Below are positions 1 through 7,323 of a stretch of DNA of 28,829 bases, one piece after another. Origin of the DNA: Bifidobacterium breve (GTDB lineage Bacteria; Actinomycetota; Actinomycetes; Mycobacteriales; Mycobacteriaceae). The translations under genes were made by a program, and so were the position numbers. The stretch is from the NCBI GenBank assembly GCA_945882475.1, contig CAMCWJ010000002.1, positions 1 to 28,829 of the forward strand, in the 5' to 3' direction. Below the pieces are notes generated by a model. That model had not been told where the DNA came from. It saw only the letters and a program-made list of their open reading frames with translations, and did no database searches. Position 1 is the stretch's first letter; every line of letters starts with the position of its first letter.

Positions 1-2
1 AC

Positions 3-893
3 GACCTCAAGTTCCATCAGGTGCACGGCACCGACAACGGCCGTATCCGGTATCAGCGGGTCTGCGAGGAGTGCGGCGAGGCGGTGGAGTACCGCGATAT
101 CGCCAAGGCCTACGAGTCCGACAACGGCCAGACGGTGGTGATCACCGACGAGGACATCGCCACCCTGCCCGAGGAGCGCAGCCACGAGATCGAGGTACTG
201 GAGTTCGTCCCGGCCAGCGATATCGACCCGCTGATGTTCGACCGCAGCTACTTCCTGGAGCCCGACGGAAAGTCGCCGAAATCCTATGTGCTGCTTGCCA
301 AAGCGCTCGCTGAGACCGACCGGGTGGCGATCGTCAACTTCGCGTTGCGCAATAAGACGAGGCTGGCAGCCCTGCGGGTGAAGGATTTTTCGAAGCGCCC
401 CGTGATGGTGGTGCACACCCTGCTGTGGCCCGACGAGATCCGCGACCCGGACTTCCCGTCCCTCGACCAAGCAGTCGAGGTGAAGGCGGCAGAGTTGAAG
501 ATGGCCGGCCAGGTGGTCGAGTCGATGACCGACGATTTCCACCCCGAGCAGTACACCGACACCTATCAGGAACAACTTCAGGAACTGGTCGAAGCCAAGC
601 TCTCCGGCGGTGAGGCGTTCACCGCCGCCGAAGCGCCGGCGAAGCTCGACGAGACCGAGGACGTCTCCGACCTGTTGGCCAAACTGGAAGCCAGCGTGCG
701 GGCGCGCCGCGAGCAGGCGGCCGCGGCCCCCGCCAAGAAGGCCCCCGCACCGAAAGTCCCAGCACCGAAGGCCCCGGCCAAGAAGGTTGGCTCCGCGCAA
801 GCCGCGGCCAAGAAGGCTGTCCCGGCGAAGGCCCCCGCCAAGAAGGCTCCCGTTCGGAAGGCCCCTGCTCGGAAGGCCCCCGCAAAAAAGTAG
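3..893 (+). CDS. ku: Ku protein (NHEJ DNA-end binding), 5' truncated by the window
   Basis: Bacterial Ku is a homodimeric ring that loads on double-strand DNA ends and recruits LigD for non-homologous end joining. The reading frame is open from the first bases (DLKFHQVHGTDNGRIRY), which is the usual Ku interior about 30 residues in, so the true start lies upstream of the window. The GTG at 21 is an internal valine, not a start. The Ku core runs to roughly codon 230. It is followed by a low-complexity basic tail of repeated PAKKAP/APKAP-like units (about 722-890), as seen in other mycobacterial Ku proteins, where the tail contributes to DNA binding. No ligD is visible downstream. The stop codon TAG overlaps the KstR-type site at 891-904. 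Identification is secure. Confidence 0.95.
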   Translation, partial: DLKFHQVHGTDNGRIRYQRVCEECGEAVEYRDIAKAYESDNGQTVVITDEDIATLPEERSHEIEVLEFVPASDIDPLMFDRSYFLEPDGKSPKSYVLLAKALAETDRVAIVNFALRNKTRLAALRVKDFSKRPVMVVHTLLWPDEIRDPDFPSLDQAVEVKAAELKMAGQVVESMTDDFHPEQYTDTYQEQLQELVEAKLSGGEAFTAAEAPAKLDETEDVSDLLAKLEASVRARREQAAAAPAKKAPAPKVPAPKAPAKKVGSAQAAAKKAVPAKAPAKKAPVRKAPARKAPAKK

Positions 894-904
894 AACGTGT
901 TACA
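891..904. promoter_or_regulatory. Perfect KstR-type operator motif
   Basis: TAGAACGTGTTACA matches the published mycobacterial KstR consensus TnnAACnnGTTnnA at all eight fixed positions. It begins on the ku stop codon and lies 76 bp before the GTG of the SDR gene. A possible -10 (TACGGT, 947-952) lies between the two. KstR is the TetR-family repressor of the sterol and cholesterol catabolic regulon. Binding is inferred from the motif only. Confidence 0.6.
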
Positions 905-979
905 AAAGCGTTCGAAATTCGGGCTCGGGCCGCCCTCCCATCTTGTTACGGTGGGCTCCGACTAGGGAAAGAGAGCCGC

Positions 980-1771
980 GTGATACTCGACCAATTCCGC
1001 CTTGATGGACAAGTAGCCGTAGTTACCGGCGCCGGCCGCGGACTCGGAGCGGCGATCGCATTGGCCTTCGCTGAGGTCGGCGCGGACGTCCTGATCGCAT
1101 CCCGGACCCGGTCGGAGTTGGAGTCGGTGGCCGCACAGGTGGAGGCGTTGGGCCGACGGGCGCATGTCGTCGTGGCCGATCTCGCCCAACCCGACTCCAC
1201 CGCCGAGTTGGCCGGACAGGCCGTCGCCGAGTTCGGGAAACTCGACATCGTCGTCAACAACGTCGGTGGCAGCATGCCGAACACTCTGCTGACCACCAGC
1301 GTCAAGGAGATGCGCGATGCGTTCACGTTCAACGTGCTGACCGCGCATGCGCTCACCGTCGCCGCGGTCCCGCTGATGCTGGAGCACTCCGGCGGCGGCA
1401 ACATCATCAACATCACCTCGACGATGGGCCGGACCGCGGGCCGCGGCTTCGCGGCCTACAGCACCGCGAAAGCCGCACTGGCCCAATACACCCGGCTCAC
1501 CGCGCTCGACCTGTGCCCGCGGATCCGGGTCAACGCCATCGCCCCGGGATCGATCATGACCTCCGCTCTCGACGTCGTCGCCTCCAACGATGCCCTGCGA
1601 GATCCGATGGAGAAGGCCACCCCGATGCGCCGACTGGGCGATCCGGTCGATATCGCCGCCGCCGCGGTCTACCTGGCTTCACCGGCGGGCAGTTACCTCA
1701 CCGGCAAGACCCTCGAAGTCGACGGCGGTCTGCTTGTGCCGAACCTCGACCTGCCCATCCCCGACCTCTGA
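980..1771 (+). CDS. Short-chain dehydrogenase/reductase (classical SDR, Rv0927c-like)
   Basis: 263 aa, predicted NAD(P)-dependent dehydrogenase of a hydroxyl/keto group. The cofactor motif TGAGRGLG is at residues 16-23, NNVGG at 93-97, and the catalytic residues are Asn118, Ser147, Tyr160 and Lys164 (YSTAK). Arg42 after the second beta strand suggests NADP(H). The length is the classical SDR length and is complete. The start is a GTG with an AGGGAAAGAG ribosome-binding site just upstream. The closest family I recognise is the 7-alpha-hydroxysteroid dehydrogenase-like group, equivalent to M. tuberculosis Rv0927c, which also pairs with an Rv0926c-like gene near ku. The KstR-type motif in front suggests a steroid or lipid substrate, but the substrate cannot be read from sequence. 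Confidence 0.9.
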   Translation: MILDQFRLDGQVAVVTGAGRGLGAAIALAFAEVGADVLIASRTRSELESVAAQVEALGRRAHVVVADLAQPDSTAELAGQAVAEFGKLDIVVNNVGGSMPNTLLTTSVKEMRDAFTFNVLTAHALTVAAVPLMLEHSGGGNIINITSTMGRTAGRGFAAYSTAKAALAQYTRLTALDLCPRIRVNAIAPGSIMTSALDVVASNDALRDPMEKATPMRRLGDPVDIAAAAVYLASPAGSYLTGKTLEVDGGLLVPNLDLPIPDL

Positions 1772-1775
1772 TCCG

Positions 1776-1813
1776 CCCCGACTGCACCAGCCAACCCCGA
1801 CTGCACCAGCCAA
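1776..1813 (+). repeat. Two perfect 19-bp tandem repeats ahead of a ribosome-binding site
   Basis: The unit CCCCGACTGCACCAGCCAA occurs at 1776-1794 and again at 1795-1813 without a mismatch. It fills almost the whole 51-bp gap between the SDR and the next gene. The second copy runs directly into the AAGGAG ribosome-binding site (1812-1817). The function is unknown; it may be a recent replication-slippage duplication. Confidence 0.9.
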
Positions 1814-1822
1814 GGAGTTTCC

Positions 1823-2905
1823 ATGCCCATCCGCGTCGCACAGATCGGCACCGGCAATGTCGGTGCCCACGCGCTCAAGACGTTGATCACCAACCCCGAC
1901 TACGAACTCACCGCGGTGTGGGTGTCCTCGGCGGCCAAGGCCGGCAAGGACGCCGCCGAACTCATCGGCCTGGACACCCCGACCGGGATCAAAGCCACCA
2001 ACGACCTCGACGAGGTCCTGGCAACCAAGCCCGACTGCGCGGTCTACAACGCCATGGCCGACAACCGGATCGTCGAGGCCCTGGAGGACTACCGGCGCAT
2101 CCTTGCCGCAGGCGTCAACGTCGTGGGCAGCGGACCGGTGTTCCTGCAGTGGCCCTGGAAGGTCATCCCGGATGAGATGATCACCCCGCTGGAAGATGCT
2201 GCGCGTCAGGGGAAGTCGAGTCTGTTCGTCAACGGCATCGACCCCGGATTCGCCAACGACCTGTTCCCGATGGCGCTGGCCGGAACCTGCCAGAGCGTCG
2301 AGCAGGTGCGCTGCATGGAGATCGTCAACTACGCCACCTACGACAGCGCGACGGTCATGTTCGACGTGATGGGCTTCGGGAAGCCGATGGACGAGATCCC
2401 GATGCTGCTGCAGCCCGGCGTGCTGAGCATCGGGTGGGGTTCGGTGGTCCGCCAGATCGCCGCCGGTCTCGGCGTGGAACTCGACGGCCTCGAGGAGATC
2501 TACGTCCGCGAGCCCGCACCCGAGGCCTTCGACATCTCCTGCGGTCACATCGCCAAGGGCACCGCGGCGGCACTGCGCTTCGAGGTGATGGGCATGGTCG
2601 ACGGCAACCCAGTGGTCGTGCTCGAGCACATCACCCGACTCACCGATGAAATCTGCCCCGAGTGGCCGCAGCCCGCTCAAGAAGGCGGAAACTATCGAAT
2701 CGAAATCACCGGCGAACCCTGTTACGCCATGGACATCTGCCTGAGCAGCCCCAACGGCGACCACAACCACGCCGGCGTGCTGGCCACCGCCACCCGGATC
2801 GTCAACGCCATTCCCGCCGTGATCGCCGCCGAGCCGGGCATCCGCACCACTCTGGACCTGCCGCTGGTGACCGGTAAGGGGTTGTACGCTGGGCGTAAGG
2901 ACTAG
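1823..2905 (+). CDS. DapB-fold NAD(P)-dependent reductase (Rv0926c-like)
   Basis: 360 aa. The N-terminus, IRVAQIGTGNVGAHALKTL at about residues 3-21, is a Rossmann dinucleotide-binding motif (GxGxxG variant) like that of dihydrodipicolinate reductase N-terminal domains. The remainder follows the pattern of the actinobacterial group that databases label dihydrodipicolinate reductase-like or NAD(P)H-dependent amine dehydrogenase. It is unlikely to be lysine-pathway DapB, which is about 245 aa and carries different catalytic motifs. It starts at ATG 1823 with an AAGGAG site 5 nt upstream and sits 51 bp after the SDR gene, so the two are probably one transcript. The SDR/Rv0926c-like pairing resembles Rv0927c-Rv0926c of M. 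tuberculosis. Substrate unknown. Confidence 0.85.
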   Translation: MPIRVAQIGTGNVGAHALKTLITNPDYELTAVWVSSAAKAGKDAAELIGLDTPTGIKATNDLDEVLATKPDCAVYNAMADNRIVEALEDYRRILAAGVNVVGSGPVFLQWPWKVIPDEMITPLEDAARQGKSSLFVNGIDPGFANDLFPMALAGTCQSVEQVRCMEIVNYATYDSATVMFDVMGFGKPMDEIPMLLQPGVLSIGWGSVVRQIAAGLGVELDGLEEIYVREPAPEAFDISCGHIAKGTAAALRFEVMGMVDGNPVVVLEHITRLTDEICPEWPQPAQEGGNYRIEITGEPCYAMDICLSSPNGDHNHAGVLATATRIVNAIPAVIAAEPGIRTTLDLPLVTGKGLYAGRKD

Positions 2906-2929
2906 CACCGGTCCAACCCTGGAGGCGCC

Positions 2930-3220
2930 ATGCCGACCCTGCGCACTCGGACTACTCGAGTTCTGATGGCAACTGCGGCAACGGCTTTCGCAGTCGGCTA
3001 CCCCGCCGTGGCCGTCGCTGACACCCAACTGATCACCACGTGCCCGCAGCCGACCGAGACCGGCGGGGTGATCGACGCGGACACCGTCACCGAGTGCTCC
3101 ACCCCGGGCAATATCCAACTCAACGCCTCGCCCGAGATGCCGGACTACCCGTATCCCTGGGACGACGAGTTCTACGGTCCAGCCTTGCTCATCGGCGGTT
3201 TCGGCCGCGGCTATCGCTGA
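2930..3220 (+). CDS. Small secreted Cys-containing protein A
   Basis: 96 aa, not assigned to a named family. Residues 1-30 form a Sec signal peptide: a basic start with four arginines, a hydrophobic stretch LMATAATAFAVGYPAVAVA, and a likely cleavage after AVA/Asp31. The mature part is about 66 aa with two cysteines (38 and 56) that could form a disulfide. A CSTPG motif, an SPEMPDYPYPW segment and a glycine-rich end follow. The GGAGG ribosome-binding site at 2921-2925 is strong. The same order (Cys, Cys-x-TPG, SP, Pro/aromatic tail) recurs in the next gene, so the two look like diverged tandem duplicates. The protein presumably acts in the cell envelope or outside the cell. Confidence 0.75.
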   Translation: MPTLRTRTTRVLMATAATAFAVGYPAVAVADTQLITTCPQPTETGGVIDADTVTECSTPGNIQLNASPEMPDYPYPWDDEFYGPALLIGGFGRGYR

Positions 3221-3221
3221 C

Positions 3222-3461
3222 ATGAGACTGATCCGCCTCGCCCTCCCAGTCGCCGCGGCGGCGTCCCTCTGGCTGGCAGCACCCGCCGCCGCCGTGCCGG
3301 AATGCTCCGACCTCACGCCCACCACCAACATCTGCCAGACGCCCGGGCATGCGCGGATCACCACCTCTCCCAACCCCGCGTTCACCAACCCCTTCCCCGG
3401 CTGGGGCTTCGGCAACCTCGGGTACAGCGTCGGTGGCGGCGGCGTCTGGATCGGCATCTGA
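3222..3461 (+). CDS. Small secreted Cys-containing protein B, similar to protein A
   Basis: 79 aa, starting one base after the stop of the preceding gene, so translation is probably coupled. A signal peptide covers residues 1-24 (MRLIRLALPVAAAASLWLAA, with cleavage near PAAA/Val25). The mature peptide is about 55 aa with Cys28 and Cys38, the motif CQTPGHARI, an SPNPAFTNPFPGW segment and a GYSVGGGG tail. The shared C...C-x-TPG...SP...aromatic/Gly layout with protein A points to a duplicated pair. I do not recognise a function. The next gene is a metal transporter, but no metal-binding signature is obvious in these peptides. Confidence 0.72.
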   Translation: MRLIRLALPVAAAASLWLAAPAAAVPECSDLTPTTNICQTPGHARITTSPNPAFTNPFPGWGFGNLGYSVGGGGVWIGI

Positions 3462-3469
3462 GTCAGTCG

Positions 3470-4693
3470 TTGTCCCAGATACCCGCGCCGGTGAAGTCTT
3501 GGACGCTGCTCGGCCCGGCGTTCGTCGCAGCCATCGCCTACGTCGATCCGGGCAACATCGCCGCCAACGTCAGCGCCGGCTCCCAGTTCGGCTTCCTGCT
3601 GGTCTGGGTGATCGTCGCCGCCAACGTGATGGCCGGACTGGTGCAGTACCTGAGCGCCAAACTCGGGCTGGTGACCGGCCGGACCCTGCCCGAGGCGGTG
3701 CGCGACACCACCCGCACCCCCACCCGGATCGCCTACTGGTTGCAGGCCGAACTCGTCGCGATCGCCACCGATGTGGCCGAGATCATCGGCGGGGCGATCG
3801 CCCTGCATCTGTTGTTCGGGCTGCCCCTGGTACTCGGTGGGGCGATCACCGGCGTGGTGTCGCTGCTGCTGCTGCTGATTGGGGACCGGCGTGGGCAGCG
3901 CACCTTCGAACGAGTGATCACGGGGCTGCTGCTGATCATCACGATCGGCTTCCTTGCCAGCCTGGTGGTAAACCCGCCACCGGCCGCCGACGTGGTCGGC
4001 GGCTTGGTGCCGCGATTTGACGGAGCGCAGAGCGTGCTGCTGGCCACCGCGATGCTGGGCGCGACGGTCATGCCGCACGCGGTGTACCTGCACTCGGGCT
4101 TGGCCCGGGACCGGCACGGGCATCCGCCGCCGGGCGCGGGCCGGGCCCGATTGCTGCGCGCGACCCGGTGGGATGTCGGCCTGGCCATGCTGGTGGCCGG
4201 CACGGTGAACCTGGCCCTGCTACTAGTGGCGGCGACCAACCTGCGCGGCCGCGAGGGCACCGACACCATCGAAGGCGCGCACGCCGCGGTCGCCGAGACG
4301 TTGGGCCCGATGGTCGCGCTGTTCTTCGCGGTCGGCCTGCTCGCATCCGGGCTGGCCTCGACATCGGTGGGCGCCTACGCCGGCGCGATGATCATGCAGG
4401 GGTTGCTGCGCAGGTCCTTTCCGCTACTGGTCCGCAGACTGGTCACGCTGCTGCCTGCGCTAGCAGTACTGGCCAGCGGGGTCGACCCCACCCGCGCCCT
4501 GGTGCTCTCCCAGGTGGTGCTGTCCTTCGGTATTCCCTTCGCCCTGGTTCCACTGATCCGGCTGACCAGTAACGCCACCGTCATGGGAGCCGACGCCAAC
4601 CGGCGACTCACCACAATCCTGGGCTGGGCGGTGGCGGCGCTGATCACCCTGCTCAACGTGGCGCTGATCTACCTCACCGTGGTGGGGCCGTAG
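3470..4693 (+). CDS. mntH: Nramp-family divalent metal:proton symporter (MntH-like)
   Basis: About 407 aa integral membrane protein, predicted to import Mn2+ or Fe2+ with protons. The first helix holds the metal-binding DPGN motif (AYVDPGNIAANVSAG) and the sixth holds MPHAVYLHSGLARDRHGHP. Both are diagnostic of Nramp/MntH. Roughly eleven hydrophobic segments follow in order, and the length is normal. The start is uncertain: there is no in-frame ATG close to the first helix, so I use TTG 3470, with GTG 3491 as the alternative; neither has a good ribosome-binding site. The longer open frame from 3302 is only the out-of-frame shadow of the secreted protein before it. It follows that gene closely and may be co-transcribed. 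It resembles M. tuberculosis Rv0924c, which also lies close to Rv0926c-Rv0927c. Confidence 0.92.
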   Translation: MSQIPAPVKSWTLLGPAFVAAIAYVDPGNIAANVSAGSQFGFLLVWVIVAANVMAGLVQYLSAKLGLVTGRTLPEAVRDTTRTPTRIAYWLQAELVAIATDVAEIIGGAIALHLLFGLPLVLGGAITGVVSLLLLLIGDRRGQRTFERVITGLLLIITIGFLASLVVNPPPAADVVGGLVPRFDGAQSVLLATAMLGATVMPHAVYLHSGLARDRHGHPPPGAGRARLLRATRWDVGLAMLVAGTVNLALLLVAATNLRGREGTDTIEGAHAAVAETLGPMVALFFAVGLLASGLASTSVGAYAGAMIMQGLLRRSFPLLVRRLVTLLPALAVLASGVDPTRALVLSQVVLSFGIPFALVPLIRLTSNATVMGADANRRLTTILGWAVAALITLLNVALIYLTVVGP

Positions 4694-4724
4694 AAAGACA
4701 ATCCGGAGAAACTAGGCTCCGACA

Positions 4725-5576
4725 ATGCGCTTCGCGTTCAAGACCTCACCGCAGAACACCACCTGGGCCGAAATGCTGGCGCTCTGGCGGGCCGCCGACG
4801 ACATCGACGTCTACGAGTCGGGCTGGAACTTCGACCACTTCTATCCGATCTTCGACGATCCGATGGGTCCGTGCCTGGAGGGTTGGACCACGCTCACTGC
4901 GTTGGCGCAGGCCACCACCCGACTGCGGCTGGGCACCATGGTTACCGGCATTCACCATCGGCACCCGGCAGTGCTCGCCAATATGGTGGCCGCGCTGGAC
5001 ATCATCTCCGGTGGCCGACTCGAGCTCGGTGTGGGTGCGGGTTGGAATGAACAGGAGTCCGGCGCATACGGGATCGAATTAGGCACCGTGACAGAGCGAT
5101 TCGACCGGTTCGACGAAGCCTGCCAGGTGCTGATCGGACTTCTGAGTCAGGAGACCACCGACTTCGACGGTCGGTTCTACCAACTCACGGCGGCCCGCAA
5201 CGAGCCGAAGGGGCCGCAACGTCCACATCCGCCGATCTGCATCGGCGGGGGCGGCGAGAAGCGAACGCTGCGGATCACCGCCAAATACGCCCAGCACTGG
5301 AATTTTCCGGGAGGCACACCAAAGGACTTCGCCCGCAAGCGCGATGTGCTCGCTGCGCACTGCGCCGACATCGGACGCGACCCGAAGCATATCGAGATGT
5401 CCGCGCAGATCCGACTTACCCCGGATCTCAACTACAAGGGCGTCGTCGCCGACGCGATCGCCTACGGGGCCGAGGGAATGGACCTGGCGATCATCTACCT
5501 GCCGGCGCCCTATGACCCGGCGGTCGTCGAGGCGCTGGCCGAGACCATCCGCGACTCGGGTCTGTGGCGTGGCTAG
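4725..5576 (+). CDS. F420-dependent LLM-class oxidoreductase
   Basis: 283 aa, luciferase-like monooxygenase fold. The N-terminus MRFAFKTSPQNTTWAEML and the blocks LGTMVTGIHHRHPAVLANM and GRLELGVGAGWNEQE (about residues 70-110) are typical of the actinobacterial LLM enzymes that use deazaflavin F420 rather than FMN. A second conserved block, PHPPICIGGGGEKRTLRI, is near residue 170. I recall the TIGR03560-type subfamily as closest. It starts at ATG 4725 with a GGAGAAA site upstream. Substrate unknown. It sits 31 bp after mntH. Its stop codon overlaps the stop codon of the convergent small ORF at a CTAG (5573-5576). Confidence 0.88.
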   Translation: MRFAFKTSPQNTTWAEMLALWRAADDIDVYESGWNFDHFYPIFDDPMGPCLEGWTTLTALAQATTRLRLGTMVTGIHHRHPAVLANMVAALDIISGGRLELGVGAGWNEQESGAYGIELGTVTERFDRFDEACQVLIGLLSQETTDFDGRFYQLTAARNEPKGPQRPHPPICIGGGGEKRTLRITAKYAQHWNFPGGTPKDFARKRDVLAAHCADIGRDPKHIEMSAQIRLTPDLNYKGVVADAIAYGAEGMDLAIIYLPAPYDPAVVEALAETIRDSGLWRG

Positions 5577-5713
5577 AAGCCGTACCGCATCAATTCGTCG
5601 GGGGTGACCAACCGCTCGAGTTCGGCCGGGAACTCCTTGTTCTTGACCGGCTGGCGCAGCAGCGTCCAGGCGATGCGGCCCACCAGTGGACGCTTTATCG
5701 GGATCTGAAACAC
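5573..5713 (-). CDS. Small basic protein downstream of gltD, function unknown
   Basis: 46 aa from GTG 5713, which has an AGGAGA ribosome-binding site eight bases upstream. A longer 66-aa form from GTG 5773 is open but has no clear site. The short form begins VFQIPIKRPLVGRIAWTLLR and ends RLVTPDELMRYGF: an amphipathic or weakly hydrophobic segment flanked by basic residues, then an acidic/polar tail. It could be membrane-associated. Promoter-like elements at 5804-5832 would give a leader of about 85 nt. From memory, M. tuberculosis has a short gene (Rv3857c) beside gltD; I cannot check whether the two correspond. The stop codon is interlocked with that of the LLM gene. Confidence 0.55.
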   Translation of the reverse strand: MFQIPIKRPLVGRIAWTLLRQPVKNKEFPAELERLVTPDELMRYGF

Positions 5714-5803
5714 GAGGATCTCTCCTGTGGTCGACGTCTTCGGCAACCGGGGCCGCCGATCCGCGACACCCACCCCAGCAATTAGAGCTGGATCACAGCC
5801 GGA

Positions 5804-5832
5804 ACCCTAGAAGGCGCGCCGACCCAGGTCAA
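5804..5832 (-). promoter_or_regulatory. Candidate SigA-type promoter for the small ORF
   Basis: On the minus strand TTGACC (5832-5827) is followed, after exactly 17 bp, by TAGGGT (5809-5804). The -35 matches TTGACA at 5 of 6 positions and the -10 fits the mycobacterial TAnnnT pattern. AT-rich sequence (5833-5860) lies just upstream. It reads away from gltD towards the small ORF, so that gene need not depend on gltBD transcription. Confidence 0.5.
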
Positions 5833-5856
5833 GTGTTTCTAATGTTACAAATGGGA

Positions 5857-7323
5857 CTAACGTTGCGGTGCGGCCGTCGGAGCGATCGGCGCTGGCAAAG
5901 CCGTGTGGCCCATCAGATAGCGGTCTGCGCCGGCCGCGGCAGCCCGGCCCTCGGCAATCGCCCACACGATGAGGGACTGCCCGCGGCCTATGTCACCGGC
6001 GACGAAGACTCCCGGTACCGAGGACTGGAAGTCGGCGTCTCGGGCAACGTTGCCGCGGTCGGTCAACTCCACTCCCAACTCACCGAGCAGGCCACCCTGC
6101 TCCGGTCCGACGAAGCCCATCGCCAGCAACACCAGGTCCGCGGCGAGCTCGAAATCGCTGCCCACGACCTTCTCGAACCGGCCACCGCTCATCACGACCT
6201 CGTGGGCGCGCAGACCGGTGACGACGCCGTCGGCGCCCAGGAACCGCTCGGTGTTGACCGCGAAAACCCGCTCGCCACCCTCCTCGTGGGCCGAGGAAAC
6301 CCGGAACATCGACGGGTAGGTGGGCCACGGCGTAGCAGGGTCGCGGTCGGCGCCCGGCCTGGGCATGATCTCGAACTGGTGCACGCTCGCCGCGCCCTGC
6401 CGATGGGCGGTGCCCAGACAGTCCGCGCCGGTGTCGCCACCGCCGATGATCACGACGCGTTTGCCCTGCGCGGTGATCGGCGGCTGCCCGTCGGCGTCGA
6501 GGACCTGGTCGCCGTGGGTGGCCTTGTTGGCCCACGGGAGGTATTCCATCGCCTGGTGGATACCGGCGAACTCCCGGCCCGGGACGGGCAGGTCCCGCCA
6601 GGCGGTGGCACCGCCGGCCAGCACCACCGCGTCGAAGTCCTCACGCAGTTGCGCACCGGTGATGTCGACGCCGACGTCGACGCCGGCCCGGAACTTGGTG
6701 CCCTCGGCCTTCATCTGGTCCAGCCGGCGGTCGATGTGACGCTTCTCCATCTTGAACTCGGGAATGCCGTAGCGCAGCAGTCCGCCGATGCGGTCGGCCC
6801 GTTCGAACACCGTGACGTCGTGCCCGGCACGGGTCAACTGCTGGGCGGCGGCCAGACCGGCCGGACCCGACCCGACGACGGCCACCGACTTGCCGGTCAC
6901 CACCAGTGGCAGGTGCGGGGTAACCCAGCCCTCCTCGAAGGCCTTATCGATGATCTCGACCTCGACCTGCTTGATGGTCACCGGATCGGCGTTGATTCCC
7001 AGCACGCAGGACGCTTCGCAGGGTGCGGGGCACAGCCGCCCGGTGAACTCGGGGAAATTGTTGGTGGCGTGCAGTCGCTCGATCGCATCCTGCCAGCGAT
7101 CCCGGTACACCAGGTCGTTCCACTCCGGGATGAGGTTTCCCAGCGGACAGCCGTTGTGGCAGAAGGGGATTCCACAATCCATGCACCGGGAGGCCTGGGT
7201 ACGCAGAACCTCGTGGTCGAAGTCCTCGTAGACCTCTTTCCAGTCCTTCAGGCGCAGGGGGACCGGCCGCCGGGCCGGCGTCTCGCGGTGAGTGTGCTTG
7301 AGGAAGCCGCTCGGATCAGCCAT
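5857..7323 (-). CDS. gltD: Glutamate synthase small (beta) subunit
   Basis: 488 aa. It supplies electrons from NADPH through FAD and 4Fe-4S clusters to GltB for the conversion of glutamine plus 2-oxoglutarate into two glutamates. The start is ATG 7323, giving MADPSGFLKHTHRETP, the usual GltD N-terminus; the 19 extra codons upstream are the overlap with gltB. Cysteines 47, 50, 55, 59 (CMDCGIPFCHNGC) and 98, 102, 106 (CPAPCEASC) match the N-terminal iron-sulfur motifs. GSGPAG (151-156) binds FAD, and GGGDTGADCLG near residue 300 belongs to the NADPH domain. The start overlaps the gltB stop by 8 bp, so translation is coupled. Confidence 0.97.
   Translation of the reverse strand: MADPSGFLKHTHRETPARRPVPLRLKDWKEVYEDFDHEVLRTQASRCMDCGIPFCHNGCPLGNLIPEWNDLVYRDRWQDAIERLHATNNFPEFTGRLCPAPCEASCVLGINADPVTIKQVEVEIIDKAFEEGWVTPHLPLVVTGKSVAVVGSGPAGLAAAQQLTRAGHDVTVFERADRIGGLLRYGIPEFKMEKRHIDRRLDQMKAEGTKFRAGVDVGVDITGAQLREDFDAVVLAGGATAWRDLPVPGREFAGIHQAMEYLPWANKATHGDQVLDADGQPPITAQGKRVVIIGGGDTGADCLGTAHRQGAASVHQFEIMPRPGADRDPATPWPTYPSMFRVSSAHEEGGERVFAVNTERFLGADGVVTGLRAHEVVMSGGRFEKVVGSDFELAADLVLLAMGFVGPEQGGLLGELGVELTDRGNVARDADFQSSVPGVFVAGDIGRGQSLIVWAIAEGRAAAAGADRYLMGHTALPAPIAPTAAPQR

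Noticed and set aside
722..890. Lys/Pro/Ala repeats as a separate repeat element or contamination
   Set aside because: They are in frame with Ku and match the known basic tail of mycobacterial Ku proteins.
1679..4123. 814-codon open frame on the minus strand
   Set aside because: It lies opposite four well-supported genes, has no recognisable domain, and reflects the mirrored third-position GC bias.
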